From NCBI GenBank assembly GCA_047630355.1, contig JBLHXN010000033.1, forward strand, positions 1-30,263: a stretch of DNA of 30,263 nucleotides, given 5' to 3'. The stretch comes from JANQUM01 sp047630355 (lineage in GTDB: Bacteria > Bacteroidota > Bacteroidia > Cytophagales > Spirosomataceae). Positions within the stretch are counted from its first letter, which is position 1. Each line of letters starts with the position of its first letter. This document shows, one piece after another, positions 7,487 through 14,893 of this stretch. Both the position numbers and the translations under genes were made by a program. The notes below the pieces were generated by a model. It saw only the letters and a list, made by a program, of their open reading frames with translations, was not told the DNA's origin and did not search any database.

Positions 7487-9142
7487 GGAAATTAAATACG
7501 CTTGAATATCTTCTTCAGACTCTAATTTTAATTTTTTACGAAGGCGATAACGGGCTTTTTTAATACCCGCATCTGAGATGTTGAGCGTGTCGGCAATGTC
7601 TTTCGAAGAGAGGCTCATTTTAAGAAGTGAAATTAGCCTGATTTCACTTTTGCTGAATGAGCCATAAGTAGCGGTCAGCTTATCTAAGAAGCCTTGGTTC
7701 AGGTTACTAAACTCCGTTGCAAATTTCTCCCATTGTTCGTCGTCCTGCACGTCCCGTTTGATTAGTCGGGAAATCCGGGTTGACGCTTTATTAACGGAGC
7801 TATCCACGTTTCCTTTGAGTACGCTTACCTCCGCTTCAAGTGATTGCAGAAATTCGTTTTTGCGGGCAAGTTGTAATATTTTTGCGGTCAATTCTTTTTG
7901 CTTATGCTCAATTTCCAGTTCGGCATTCCGCAGTTTCTCGTTTTCGATAGCTTTCTCTTTTTCTCCCAGCTCTTTTTCACGTTTACGGCGTTGAAGCTGA
8001 TATAAGATGATAATCGTGGCAATAATGGAAAGTAATAGTAAACCTACCACCAAGGCTATTGTTTGCAGACGGCTCAGCTCGGCATTGGCATTCAACACCT
8101 TTATCTGAGCATCTTTTTTTACGGTCTCAAACTTGGCATCCATCTCGGCAATGATGTTCGTCTTTTGGATAGAAAGGAGGCTGTCTTCAATTGCTTTGCT
8201 GTGCTCGTAATTCGCCAGAGCATCTTCAAAAAGGCCTGCTTTTTTTTGAGCAAAATATAAAGCGGCGTAGGCGTTTATTCTGCGGTGGTCGTCGTCAACT
8301 TCTTCCGCAATTGCCACCGCCATTTTTGCGTATTCGATGGCTTTTGCGTATTCTTTTTTACCCGTATAGTTATACGATATATTGCGGTAGGCGTGTTCCA
8401 TACTGGTGCGGATACCGTTTTTTTCGTAAATTCGGATGGCATCGTTCAGTAATTCAATTGCCCGGTCGTAGTGTTTATAATAATCAAGATAGATTTGGGA
8501 AAGATTGGCGTTGAGAATGCCGATGCTGTAACTTTCGATACCCGCTTTTTTGGCAAGTAAAATACCTTTTAAATAAGCCTTTTCGGCTTTTTTGAAATCT
8601 TTTAAGTCCCGGTGAATAATGCCAATATTAGAATAAACCCGCAATAGTCCAATGGTATCTTTTATGGATTCATAAAGTTTTAGCGAGCGGTTTTCGTAAA
8701 GTAGTGCTTTCTGCAAATACGCGGTTACTTTCGCTTTCTCCCCGCCTTGTCTTTTGTAAATAAGCCCTAAAGAGTTATAGGTATTTGCCAAACCTAAGGT
8801 ATCTTTTGTTTTTTCATAAAGCGAAATCGCCTGCTCGTATTCTTTAATTCCTTTAATTGGCTGTCCGGTGTTATTGAAATAATTGCCTTGGTTCAGGTAA
8901 TGCCTTGCGGTGAGTTTATCGTCTTTTAATTCAGCAACAAGACGTTTGGAAATAGCTAAGTACTTAGCATTCGAATCAATGTTAACCCGATTATAATGCT
9001 TACTGATTTGAACAGCCGCAGAGGTGCGAACCCTCAATTTGCTCGTAGTGCTAAATATATTTTTAAGCGAATCCGCATTGATTTCTTCCTGAGCAACGGC
9101 AGCGTAATTCATTAAAAATAAAAAGACAGTTAGTATCCTCAT
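7478..9142 (-). CDS. TPR - transmembrane - coiled coil - LuxR-type HTH regulator (554 aa)
   Basis: This is a membrane-bound one-component regulator of a type common in Bacteroidota. I chose the ATG at 9142 because it begins a clean signal peptide (MRILTVFLFLMNYAAVAQ); a longer start at 9226 overlaps the upstream small gene. TPRs fill about 80-320 (for example GLANTYNSLGLIYKRQG, VYSNIGIIHRDLKDFKKAE, AYRNISYNYTGKKEYAKAIE). One membrane helix lies at about 361-381, then a basic coiled coil at about 385-460. The C-terminus (about 497-545: FSKSEIRLISLLKMSLSSKDIA, then IKKARYRLRKKL) is a LuxR/GerE-like helix-turn-helix. TPRs would be periplasmic and the HTH cytoplasmic. The gene at 9165-9326 precedes it by 22 nt, so they are probably co-transcribed. 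A paralogue starts at 276. Ligand and target genes are unknown. Confidence 0.88.
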   Translation of the reverse strand: MRILTVFLFLMNYAAVAQEEINADSLKNIFSTTSKLRVRTSAAVQISKHYNRVNIDSNAKYLAISKRLVAELKDDKLTARHYLNQGNYFNNTGQPIKGIKEYEQAISLYEKTKDTLGLANTYNSLGLIYKRQGGEKAKVTAYLQKALLYENRSLKLYESIKDTIGLLRVYSNIGIIHRDLKDFKKAEKAYLKGILLAKKAGIESYSIGILNANLSQIYLDYYKHYDRAIELLNDAIRIYEKNGIRTSMEHAYRNISYNYTGKKEYAKAIEYAKMAVAIAEEVDDDHRRINAYAALYFAQKKAGLFEDALANYEHSKAIEDSLLSIQKTNIIAEMDAKFETVKKDAQIKVLNANAELSRLQTIALVVGLLLLSIIATIIILYQLQRRKREKELGEKEKAIENEKLRNAELEIEHKQKELTAKILQLARKNEFLQSLEAEVSVLKGNVDSSVNKASTRISRLIKRDVQDDEQWEKFATEFSNLNQGFLDKLTATYGSFSKSEIRLISLLKMSLSSKDIADTLNISDAGIKKARYRLRKKLKLESEEDIQAYLISFI

Positions 9143-9164
9143 AGTCAATTTGGTGAAGGATATA

Positions 9165-9326
9165 TCATTTAGATGTAGTAGTATATTCCCGGATTCGCTT
9201 AAGAGAGCGTTGGAAGTGCGTATCAATCTCAGATTTTAAATTCGTGAATTCTTTTTCAACATCGGCGTTTCGACGATTATTTTCTTTGATTTTTTTTAAC
9301 TTATCTGTCAATTTCTCTTCATTCAT
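9165..9326 (-). CDS. Small charged coiled-coil protein (53 aa), copy 2
   Basis: The protein reads MNEEKLTDKLKKIKENNRR, NADVEKEFTNLKSEID and THFQRSLKRIREYTTTSK, so it is almost all charged and helix-forming, with no signal peptide. Its C-terminal half aligns to the 52-aa protein at 414-572 (D...E...LK.EI..HF......I). The stop codon is 22 nt ahead of the TPR/LuxR regulator start, and the direct-repeat motif C lies 66 nt upstream of its own start. I know of no named family. Its size and pairing with a membrane regulator suggest an accessory or partner of that regulator, but this is a guess from context. Confidence 0.6.
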   Translation of the reverse strand: MNEEKLTDKLKKIKENNRRNADVEKEFTNLKSEIDTHFQRSLKRIREYTTTSK

Positions 9327-9391
9327 GAAAGCTGTCTTCTTCGTTTGGAAGCCAAGTTAACTCAGAAGGGCATAAAACGTAAATAATAGGG

Positions 9392-9410
9392 GTAGACAAA
9401 AAGTGGACAA
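9392..9410 (-). promoter_or_regulatory. Direct-repeat operator or promoter motif, site C
   Basis: Half-sites TTGTCCAC (9410-9403) and TTGTCTAC (9399-9392) lie on the minus strand with an 11-bp period. The proximal copy begins 73 bp upstream of the ATG at 9326 and just after the terminator at 9421-9446. It shares half-site and spacing with sites A and B. Confidence 0.55.
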
Positions 9411-9420
9411 GTACAAAAAA

Positions 9421-9446
9421 GCCCTCCTACGTATGTATAAGAGGGC
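9421..9446 (-). terminator. Terminator of the permease pseudogene transcript
   Basis: GCCCTC and GAGGGC form a 6-bp GC stem, extendable by A-U and G-U pairs, and TTTTTT follows on the minus strand. It lies 33 nt beyond the stop codon at 9479. Confidence 0.65.
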
Positions 9447-9478
9447 ATTTAAAAGAATTTATATGATACAAATTGATG

Positions 9479-10902
9479 CTACTCGCTCCGCAAACTCTCA
9501 ACCGGATTCGCCAACGCCGCTTTTATGGCTTGAAAGCAGATAGTAAAAAAAGAGATTATTAACGCAGTAACGCACGCCAGCGTTATAATTTGTGGGGTAT
9601 TGTCAATGCGGTAGGCATAATCCGAAAGCCATTCACGCATAAAATACCACGCAACCGGAACGCTGATAAAAAATGAAAGCAGAATCAACCTTAAAAAGTC
9701 TGCGGAAATCAGCCGCACGATTTCAGAAACCGAAGCTCCGAGTACTTTGCGTAAACCGATTTCTTTTACCCGTTGATTTGTAGATAAATGCGTCAGTGTA
9801 GCAATGAGTAAGCACACGCCCAAACCGAATTGTACAACTACCAACGCCCGATTGAAAATTCCCAACCGCATGGATTTCTGTTTGTTGTACAAAACTTCCA
9901 CCGGATTCAGGTTAAATAATACATACGCCGGATAAGTACTTGTTAAGAAAAGTAGTGAAATAAACGTTACTAAAATACCGACTAATAAATTGACTGAAAG
10001 TAGATTAGAAACAGAGAACTGTTTGTCCAAAAGCTCATTTACAAACGGTAAAATAAGAAACAAACCTATTACAGCGACTAAAAACGATAACACACAAACT
10101 AAAAACGTTTCCGTAACAAAGTGCTTCGCAATGTCAGCTTTACTTCCGCCCGGAACTTGACGAACTCCCACCTCTTTCGCTCGTTTTAGAGAACTGGCAA
10201 TGCTGATATTGATAAAATTAATTCCCGCCATTAGCAGGATAAAAATGGCGATGCCCATGAAAAAAGAAGAGTAAATTAGGCTGCTGCCGTTCATAATTCC
10301 CGTCTCGTTGTTTCCCCCACCTTCAAGCAGCGGGTTGAGGTGAATATCCGTCATCGATTGCAGCCCGTAACTTATCTCGGGAGCAAAACCGTACTCGCTT
10401 TGGCTTTGAGCAAGTTACTCTTTGGCAAGGCTTTCAAAAGCTAGGTTAAATTTTCTTTCTATGGCAAGTAAATCGGTGTTGGACTATAAAACGAGGAACG
10501 TTCCTAAGTAGGCATTAAACCAACTAGTATCGGTGAATGAAAGCCCAAAAAATCAAACGCAAAGGACTTCTCATTGGCGGTTACGTCATTATAAATCCGC
10601 CACCCCACCCGAACGTAATCCTGAATTTCGGGAACAGCAGCCGAGAATACCGCTCTTTATACTTACCCCGTTCCGTCAATTGCTTCGGCTTCGTCGCCTT
10701 TATTTTGAGAAACCGTAGTTACAATTCGGTAAATATTCGGGTTATTTTCGTGAAACGTATCGAAGTTGTGTTCGTCATTCCAAAACAACAAAGCCAGCAA
10801 AACGCAGATAATCACCGTTGACAAGCCAACAATGTTTATTGAGCTATAAACTTTATTCTTGAATAAAGTCCGACGGGCAATTTTGAGGTAATTTTTGAAC
10901 AT
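9479..10902 (-). pseudogene. FtsX-like ABC transporter permease, decayed and internally deleted
   Basis: The start is typical of Bacteroidetes FtsX-like permeases (MFKNYLKIARRTLFKNKVYS, a membrane helix, then FDTFHENNPNIYRIV). The end is a normal FtsX domain (RVKEIGLRKVLGASVSEIV ... ANPVESLRSE). Between them are in-frame stops at about 10663, 10658 and 10546, a change of frame near 10515, and further stops at 10486-10484 (before SNTDLLAIERKF) and 10417-10415 (after FESLAKE). The gene spans about 475 codons, where relatives have about 780-800. RVGWRIYND is joined directly to VTANEKSFAFDFLG, which loses most of the first extracytoplasmic domain. The helix VVVQFGLGVCLLIATLTHLS is joined directly to TNQRVKEIGLRK, which loses the second domain. 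The last 291 codons remain open. I judge it non-functional. Confidence 0.88.
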
Positions 10903-11031
10903 TGGGTTTCTTTTTCAGATAGCAATGTACAAAGTCTGAAATTTTAAGGAGTTGGGGAAATGGTTATTGCAGGAGTTTGGGGAAAGTTTTTACACTAATT
11001 TACATACCTTTTTTCTAAAGGCCCGCAGAAT

Positions 11032-11292
11032 TTAATTGGTACCAACCTCAGACAGCCTTCCGTTCAGGTATTTGTGGAGAATGCTTGTAATAAATGTTTG
11101 GTAGGGAATACCTTCCTCAAAAGCCCTTCTTTGTAATCCTTTTAAGTCATTTTCACTAATTCGGAGAGAAATTTTCTGACTTTTCTTCAGCTGATTTTTT
11201 GCAATTGCTATATAATCTGTTCCATCAGAAACAGCTTCCCATTCTCCATTTTCAATTGAAGTTAATAGCTCTAATTCATCTTTTTCTTTCAT
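11032..11292 (-). CDS. CopG/BrnA-like antitoxin (86 aa)
   Basis: This is a short acidic N-terminal arm (KEKDELELLTSIENGEWE) followed by a ribbon-helix-helix-like C-terminal domain (QKISLRISENDLKGLQRRAFEEGIPYQTFITSILHKYL). The beta strand KISLRIS and the helix ending in IPYQTFITSILHKYL are typical of CopG-type antitoxins found beside BrnT toxins. The gene starts 17 nt before the end of the toxin gene, an overlap that suggests translational coupling. In BrnTA systems the antitoxin binds and inhibits the RNase toxin and represses the shared promoter. The antitoxin is second, as in brnTA loci. The family assignment rests on motif and context; the exact subfamily is uncertain. Confidence 0.8.
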   Translation of the reverse strand: MKEKDELELLTSIENGEWEAVSDGTDYIAIAKNQLKKSQKISLRISENDLKGLQRRAFEEGIPYQTFITSILHKYLNGRLSEVGTN

Positions 11293-11557
11293 CGGAATAT
11301 TTTTCGGTGAGTTTGCGGCTTGGAATAATTGATTTCAGAAAATACTTATCGTCGTCTTCTACAAAGGATATATAGTGAACATAACCGTTAATTCTAACGA
11401 CAAGTATCTTCTGATTAGGATATTTTTCAGCGTTTGGATGTTTTAGTTCAGCTAAAAAGTCGCCGTTTGAAATGTGAAATAATACGTCTTCAAAAGAAAT
11501 TCCTCTTGAGGCTATCAATTCAACATTCTTTTCCTCGTTCCATTCGAAGCGTTTCAT
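11276..11557 (-). CDS. BrnT-family toxin (93 aa)
   Basis: The protein begins MKRFEWNEEKNVELIASRGISFEDV, in which F.W...K......RG(I/V)SF(E/D)(D/E) is the hallmark start of BrnT toxins. It ends with a strand carrying IIPSRKLTEKYSDE, which corresponds to the conserved ISARKAT..E..Y region. BrnT is a RelE-fold RNase that stops translation until neutralised by its antitoxin. Length is normal for the family (about 90 aa). It is the first gene of a two-gene unit, its end overlapping the antitoxin start by 17 nt. A palindromic operator candidate lies 13 bp upstream. The reading frame is intact, so the pair could be active. Confidence 0.85.
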   Translation of the reverse strand: MKRFEWNEEKNVELIASRGISFEDVLFHISNGDFLAELKHPNAEKYPNQKILVVRINGYVHYISFVEDDDKYFLKSIIPSRKLTEKYSDERKR

Positions 11558-11569
11558 AGTTTAAACTAA

Positions 11570-11590
11570 TGTATGGACAATGTCAATACA
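11570..11590 (-). promoter_or_regulatory. Palindromic operator candidate of the BrnT/BrnA-like locus
   Basis: TGTATGGACA, one base, then TGTCAATACA form an inverted repeat of two 10-bp arms matching at 9 of 10 positions. It ends 13 bp upstream of the toxin ATG, and the minus strand reads TTGACA within it, like a -35 box. Autoregulation by the antitoxin is usual in such loci; here it is inferred from the palindrome and position. Confidence 0.5.
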
Positions 11591-11593
11591 TTT

Positions 11594-12574
11594 TCAATTA
11601 TCCGCCTCCTTCCTCACGTCCAAAATTCGTTGTAACCACGCTCTTTTATCACTTTCGTCATCTTGCTTGTCTTTTTCCGTGAATTTTACAGCCTTCAAAC
11701 CGGTCAGATCGGGTTGTCCAGCATCTACCCACGCGGTGTACCAAAAATCAGCAATCATTTTTACTGACGCTTTCATTTGTCGCTCCACTTGACGGTCAAG
11801 CATGTCGTGGTATTTTTTTGAGAACGGACGGGAGTAATTTCGAATCGTAATATTATTCCGTTCTTCCACCGTGAATTTCTGATCGGCGGGAAGTTTTTGT
11901 GTTAATTCCCGTTCAAATATCAGTACTGAATCTAACGCCGCATGAGCGTCTAAAACTGCTTGCCACGAGCGTTCGAGCGGCTTTTCTACGTAGTCAGCTT
12001 GACCGATTAATAAATCGTAATCATCTGAATAGAGTTCGGGCAAACGGGATTCCCAAAAACCGTGAATCCCGACTTGATTGGTCATTTGTCCGTTATAATT
12101 TTCTGTGGTGTGCAGCGGCACGTTGGCATCCGCAATGTAATGCCCAATATCTGCCGAGAGCATCAAAATTCGTCGGACATCCCGCTCTAAAAACGCTTGT
12201 TCAAGGCGGTATTTCATCGTCGCAATGTGCCACGGTACAATTCCGTAGGCTTGCAGCGTGTCTTCGGTGTATTTCTCAACGGCTTGATCCCAACGTAATG
12301 TCGCCAAATCTTTCTGAACTGAATCGGGATAAATATCTAAATCAATGTAATGTCTTGGGGCTTCACCATCCACGGCATAACGGCGGCGATCGGGATTGAC
12401 CGCATTTTCTGTCAAAAAATCAATATTCGCTTTATACAATCCAATCATTTCGGGCGGTAGCGAAAAAACTGCTAACCGATTGATTTTACGATGTGCGTAA
12501 AAGCCCCACGGCAACGTAGCCGAAACAAAAACGTAGGAAGAAATAATTAAAATGCTGAGTCGTCGGACGTTCAT
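11594..12574 (-). CDS. S1/P1 nuclease / zinc-dependent phospholipase C-like secreted enzyme (326 aa)
   Basis: An N-terminal hydrophobic export segment (about 5-20) is followed by the pattern of this tri-zinc family: W23 and H28 (LPWGFYAHRKINRLA), H75 (EAPRHYIDLD), H145 and D149 (DIGHYIADANVPLH, with H155), and H171 and E175 (IHGFWE). These match the trinuclear zinc ligands, the W having to become the mature N-terminus in characterised members. The protein probably acts in the periplasm or outside the cell on nucleic acids or phospholipids; which one cannot be told from motifs. It ends with a lysine/aspartate-rich tail (about 295-326). The gene is a single unit, divergent from the gene at 12646, with a 71-nt shared upstream region. 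Confidence 0.85.
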   Translation of the reverse strand: MNVRRLSILIISSYVFVSATLPWGFYAHRKINRLAVFSLPPEMIGLYKANIDFLTENAVNPDRRRYAVDGEAPRHYIDLDIYPDSVQKDLATLRWDQAVEKYTEDTLQAYGIVPWHIATMKYRLEQAFLERDVRRILMLSADIGHYIADANVPLHTTENYNGQMTNQVGIHGFWESRLPELYSDDYDLLIGQADYVEKPLERSWQAVLDAHAALDSVLIFERELTQKLPADQKFTVEERNNITIRNYSRPFSKKYHDMLDRQVERQMKASVKMIADFWYTAWVDAGQPDLTGLKAVKFTEKDKQDDESDKRAWLQRILDVRKEADN

Positions 12575-12645
12575 TTTCGATATAATTACGCTGCTTTCAC
12601 GGGTTTACGCTATATGGAGTACAAATTAGCAGGATTCGTTGAGGA

Positions 12646-12987
12646 ATGAAAATAAACTATAATAACCGTCGCTTTCGTCTGGTTCAAAATACCGAGAATG
12701 GAGAAACATCCGCCGAAACGGAGTTTCATTATTTACAAAAAGGAAATATTGTAACCGGAACGTACAACGGCGGCGATATTGTCTTGGGAAATTCAATTGC
12801 CGTTGTGAACGAAGGCGGAGTTTTAGACATGCGGTATCAGCAAGTCAACAAAAACGGTGAGTTAATGACCGGAATCTGCCAATCAACGCCCGAAACTTCA
12901 TCAAACGGGAAAATCAGGCTTCACGAAAAATGGCAATGGACTTCCAGCAATAAATCAAGCGGCGAGTTGGTGATTGAAGAGGTTTAA
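12646..12987 (+). CDS. Small beta-rich protein of the type often labelled N-acetylglutamate synthase (113 aa)
   Basis: The protein opens MKINYNNRRFRLVQNTENGE and has a pattern of short strands (FHYLQKGNIVTGTYNGGDIV, GVLDMRYQQVNKNGELMTG, KIRLHEKWQWTSS). I recall this family from many Bacteroidota and Firmicutes genomes, where database entries often name it N-acetylglutamate synthase. Nothing in the sequence resembles a GNAT or amino-acid kinase fold, and at 113 residues it is far too short for classical ArgA, so that name should not be taken as function. A GAGGAATG context at the start (GAGG 4 nt ahead) supports the chosen ATG. It stands alone, divergent from the zinc enzyme. Confidence 0.7.
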   Translation: MKINYNNRRFRLVQNTENGETSAETEFHYLQKGNIVTGTYNGGDIVLGNSIAVVNEGGVLDMRYQQVNKNGELMTGICQSTPETSSNGKIRLHEKWQWTSSNKSSGELVIEEV

Positions 12988-13048
12988 AGCGAGTATGAAC
13001 TAAGCAGGTATTCAACTTAAATTCGTGTTTTGAGAAAACTAAAGCAAC

Positions 13049-13276
13049 ATGACGGCTATAAATATAACAGCCTATACCGAAAATTCCGAGCAAATCGAGG
13101 CAGTAAAGGCGGTAATCAAGGCTTTCAAAATTGACTATAAAATCACTAATGTAGAAGAGCGTGAAAGTATTTACAAACCGGAGTTTATAGAAATGATTAA
13201 GCAAGGCGAGAAAGATTTAGCCGAAGGAAAAGGTATTTCAATGACTATGGAGGAACTGGAAAAACTGTACAGTTAA
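13049..13276 (+). CDS. Antitoxin of a Txe/YoeB-type locus (75 aa)
   Basis: The small acidic protein begins MTAINITAYTENSEQIEAVKAVIKAFKI and ends in EGKGISMTMEELEKLYS. This is the layout of DUF2683-like antitoxins of Bacteroidota, with an N-terminal beta-strand and helix and a C-terminal toxin-binding tail. The assignment is reinforced by the Txe/YoeB toxin remnant whose recognisable sequence starts right at its stop codon. The antitoxin frame is intact while the toxin frame is broken, so it may now be an orphan antitoxin. Such proteins usually repress their own promoter. Confidence 0.7.
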   Translation: MTAINITAYTENSEQIEAVKAVIKAFKIDYKITNVEERESIYKPEFIEMIKQGEKDLAEGKGISMTMEELEKLYS

Positions 13277-13526
13277 TTTATACTCCTAAAGCTAAAGACG
13301 ATTTAGACTTTTGGGTCAATACAGGTAACAAACCAATTCTAAAGAAAATATTAAAATTGATAAAATCTATTCAGAAGAATCCTTTCGAAGGAATTGGAAA
13401 ACCCGAAACTCTGAAATATGACTTAGCTGGTTATTGGTCTCGTAGAATTACTCAAGACCATCGATTTGTTTAGAAATTGAAGAAAAAAAACTCACCATTT
13501 CTTCACTCAAAAGGCATTATGAATAG
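13267..13526 (+). pseudogene. Txe/YoeB toxin, frameshifted and without a start codon
   Basis: In one frame the sequence reads VQLIYTPKAKDDLDFWVNTG ... PFEGIGKPETLKYDLAGYWS, then RRITQDHRFV and a TAG at 13471-13473. The frame starting at 13473 continues EIEEKKLTISSLKRHYE to a TAG at 13524-13526. Joined, this is a full YoeB/Txe toxin: E of GKPE, the WSRRIT..HR.VY region and the terminal HY pair are all recognisable. Loss of a single T in the Tyr codon of HRFVY explains the break, and it removes the C-terminal His-Tyr needed for RNase activity. No ATG, GTG or TTG precedes VQLIY in frame within the overlap with the antitoxin gene. Confidence 0.88.
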
Positions 13527-13566
13527 TTGCTAATACTCAGTAGAGAAATAGTCAACTTCTAAACCT

Positions 13567-14001
13567 TCAGCAACTCATCTTATCAACTCGTCGCTGATGA
13601 CGGCCGCCTTCAAATTCGGTTTTAAGGAAAGTTTTTACGCATTCTAACGCCTCTTCTTCGCTGATGAAACGGGCTGGAAGACAAATAACATTGGCGTTGT
13701 TATGCATTCTAATAAGTTCGGCAACTTCGGTGTTCCAAACCAATCCGGCACGAACTCCTTGGTGTTTATTTGCCGTCATGCAGACGCCATTTCCGCTTCC
13801 ACAAATCAATATTCCGAAATCGTGTTCGTCGTTTTCGATAGCTGTGGCCAACGGGTGAGCAGAATCAGGATAGTCCATAGAATCAGCACTGTATGAACCA
13901 AAATCAGCAGTTGCGTAATTTTGTTCCTGTAACCAATGAAGGATAAATTTTTTGTGATCAAATCCGGCGTGGTCTCCTCCGATGGCAATTCGTAAATTCA
14001 T
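13567..14001 (-). CDS. rpiB: Ribose-5-phosphate isomerase B
   Basis: The protein interconverts ribose 5-phosphate and ribulose 5-phosphate in the pentose phosphate pathway. The RpiB/LacA fold is shown by IAIGGDHAGFDHK (D10-H11), MDYPD (42-46), the phosphate-binding and catalytic loop GILICGSGNGVCMTANK (C67 as general base), GVRAGLVW and RMHNNANVICLPAR (H100). Length (144 aa) is normal and the ATG at 14001 gives the usual MxIAIGxDHAG start. It is transcribed away from the LOG-family gene at 14140, the two sharing an upstream region of 138 nt. The LacA-type isomerases are similar, but there is no lac-type neighbour, so RpiB is preferred. Confidence 0.93.
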   Translation of the reverse strand: MNLRIAIGGDHAGFDHKKFILHWLQEQNYATADFGSYSADSMDYPDSAHPLATAIENDEHDFGILICGSGNGVCMTANKHQGVRAGLVWNTEVAELIRMHNNANVICLPARFISEEEALECVKTFLKTEFEGGRHQRRVDKMSC

Positions 14002-14139
14002 TTCTAAATTAAGTTATCGTGTTTGGAATGATTGTTTATCAGAAAAAAGCATAAACTTTACCTCACAAATATACGTTCAATATATCCGTATGTTCATAGA
14101 TTTCATAGCAAATTATATACTCTTCACGTAACAAACGAA

Positions 14140-14871
14140 ATGGAAACACCGAACGATAGTGTCAACGCAGACGATTTAATTATAAAAGAAGCGTTTACTG
14201 AAAAGAACTGGAACGAGATTCAGAGCCAGGATTCATGGCAGATTTTCAAAGCAATGTCTGAGTTTGTGGAAGGCTTTGATAAGTTAGGAAAAATTGGACC
14301 GAGTGTTTCCATTTTTGGCTCAGCAAGAACAAAGCCCGACAATAAATATTACGGAATGTCAGTTGAGATTGCCGAAAAACTGGTTGGGAAAGGTTACGGA
14401 GTTATCACGGGTGGCGGGCCTGGTATCATGGAGGCCGGAAACAAAGGTGCCCAACAAGCGAACGGAAAGTCAATCGGTTTGAATATTGTGTTGCCGTTTG
14501 AGCAGGTTCCTAATCAATACGTTGACTTAGATAAAAGCATTAATTTTGATTATTTCTTCGCTCGCAAAGTATGTTTTGTGAAGTATTCGCAGGGATTTAT
14601 CGTAATGCCGGGTGGTTTCGGAACGATGGACGAACTGTTTGAATCATTGACGCTTATTCAAACCAAAAAAATTGGCCGTTTCCCGATTGTCTTGGTTGGG
14701 ACTGAATTTTGGGGCGGATTACTCGACTGGATAAAAGACGTAATGCTCGGTATGGAAAATAACATCGGACCCGATGATATGAACCTCATTAAACTGGTTG
14801 ATACTCCCGACGAAGCAATTCATGTAATCGAGGATTTCTACAACAAATACCTCTTGAAACCAAACTTCTAA
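14140..14871 (+). CDS. LOG-family (TIGR00730) nucleotide 5'-monophosphate phosphoribohydrolase
   Basis: A Rossmann-like enzyme with both family signatures: GGGPGIMEA (91-99) and PGGFGTMDE (157-165). LOG-type proteins release the base from (cytokinin) nucleoside 5'-monophosphates, and bacterial relatives also act on AMP in some cases. I chose the ATG at 14140, which gives 243 aa, the usual length; the upstream reading frame begins only with a TTG at 14032 and its N-terminus (KHKLYLTNIRSIYPYVHRF) looks like untranslated leader. A TauE/SafE gene follows after 22 nt and is probably in the same transcript. The real substrate in this organism is not known. Confidence 0.9.
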   Translation: METPNDSVNADDLIIKEAFTEKNWNEIQSQDSWQIFKAMSEFVEGFDKLGKIGPSVSIFGSARTKPDNKYYGMSVEIAEKLVGKGYGVITGGGPGIMEAGNKGAQQANGKSIGLNIVLPFEQVPNQYVDLDKSINFDYFFARKVCFVKYSQGFIVMPGGFGTMDELFESLTLIQTKKIGRFPIVLVGTEFWGGLLDWIKDVMLGMENNIGPDDMNLIKLVDTPDEAIHVIEDFYNKYLLKPNF

Positions 14872-14893
14872 GAATCGATTTTTCTTCAAATTT

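Noticed and set aside
9300..9420. Standard Bacteroidota -33/-7 promoter (TTTG ... TAnnTTTG) overlapping the direct-repeat sites
   Set aside because: TTTG is present in the half-sites, but no -7 element at a consistent distance is found at all three sites.
10537..10821. Plus-strand frames (10533-10718, 10537-10821) in the permease pseudogene
   Set aside because: The minus strand here clearly encodes the permease remnant, and the plus-strand translations are proline- and arginine-rich noise.
12914..13204. 96-codon minus-strand frame over the 113-aa gene end and the antitoxin gene
   Set aside because: It is antisense to two supported genes and has no recognisable features.
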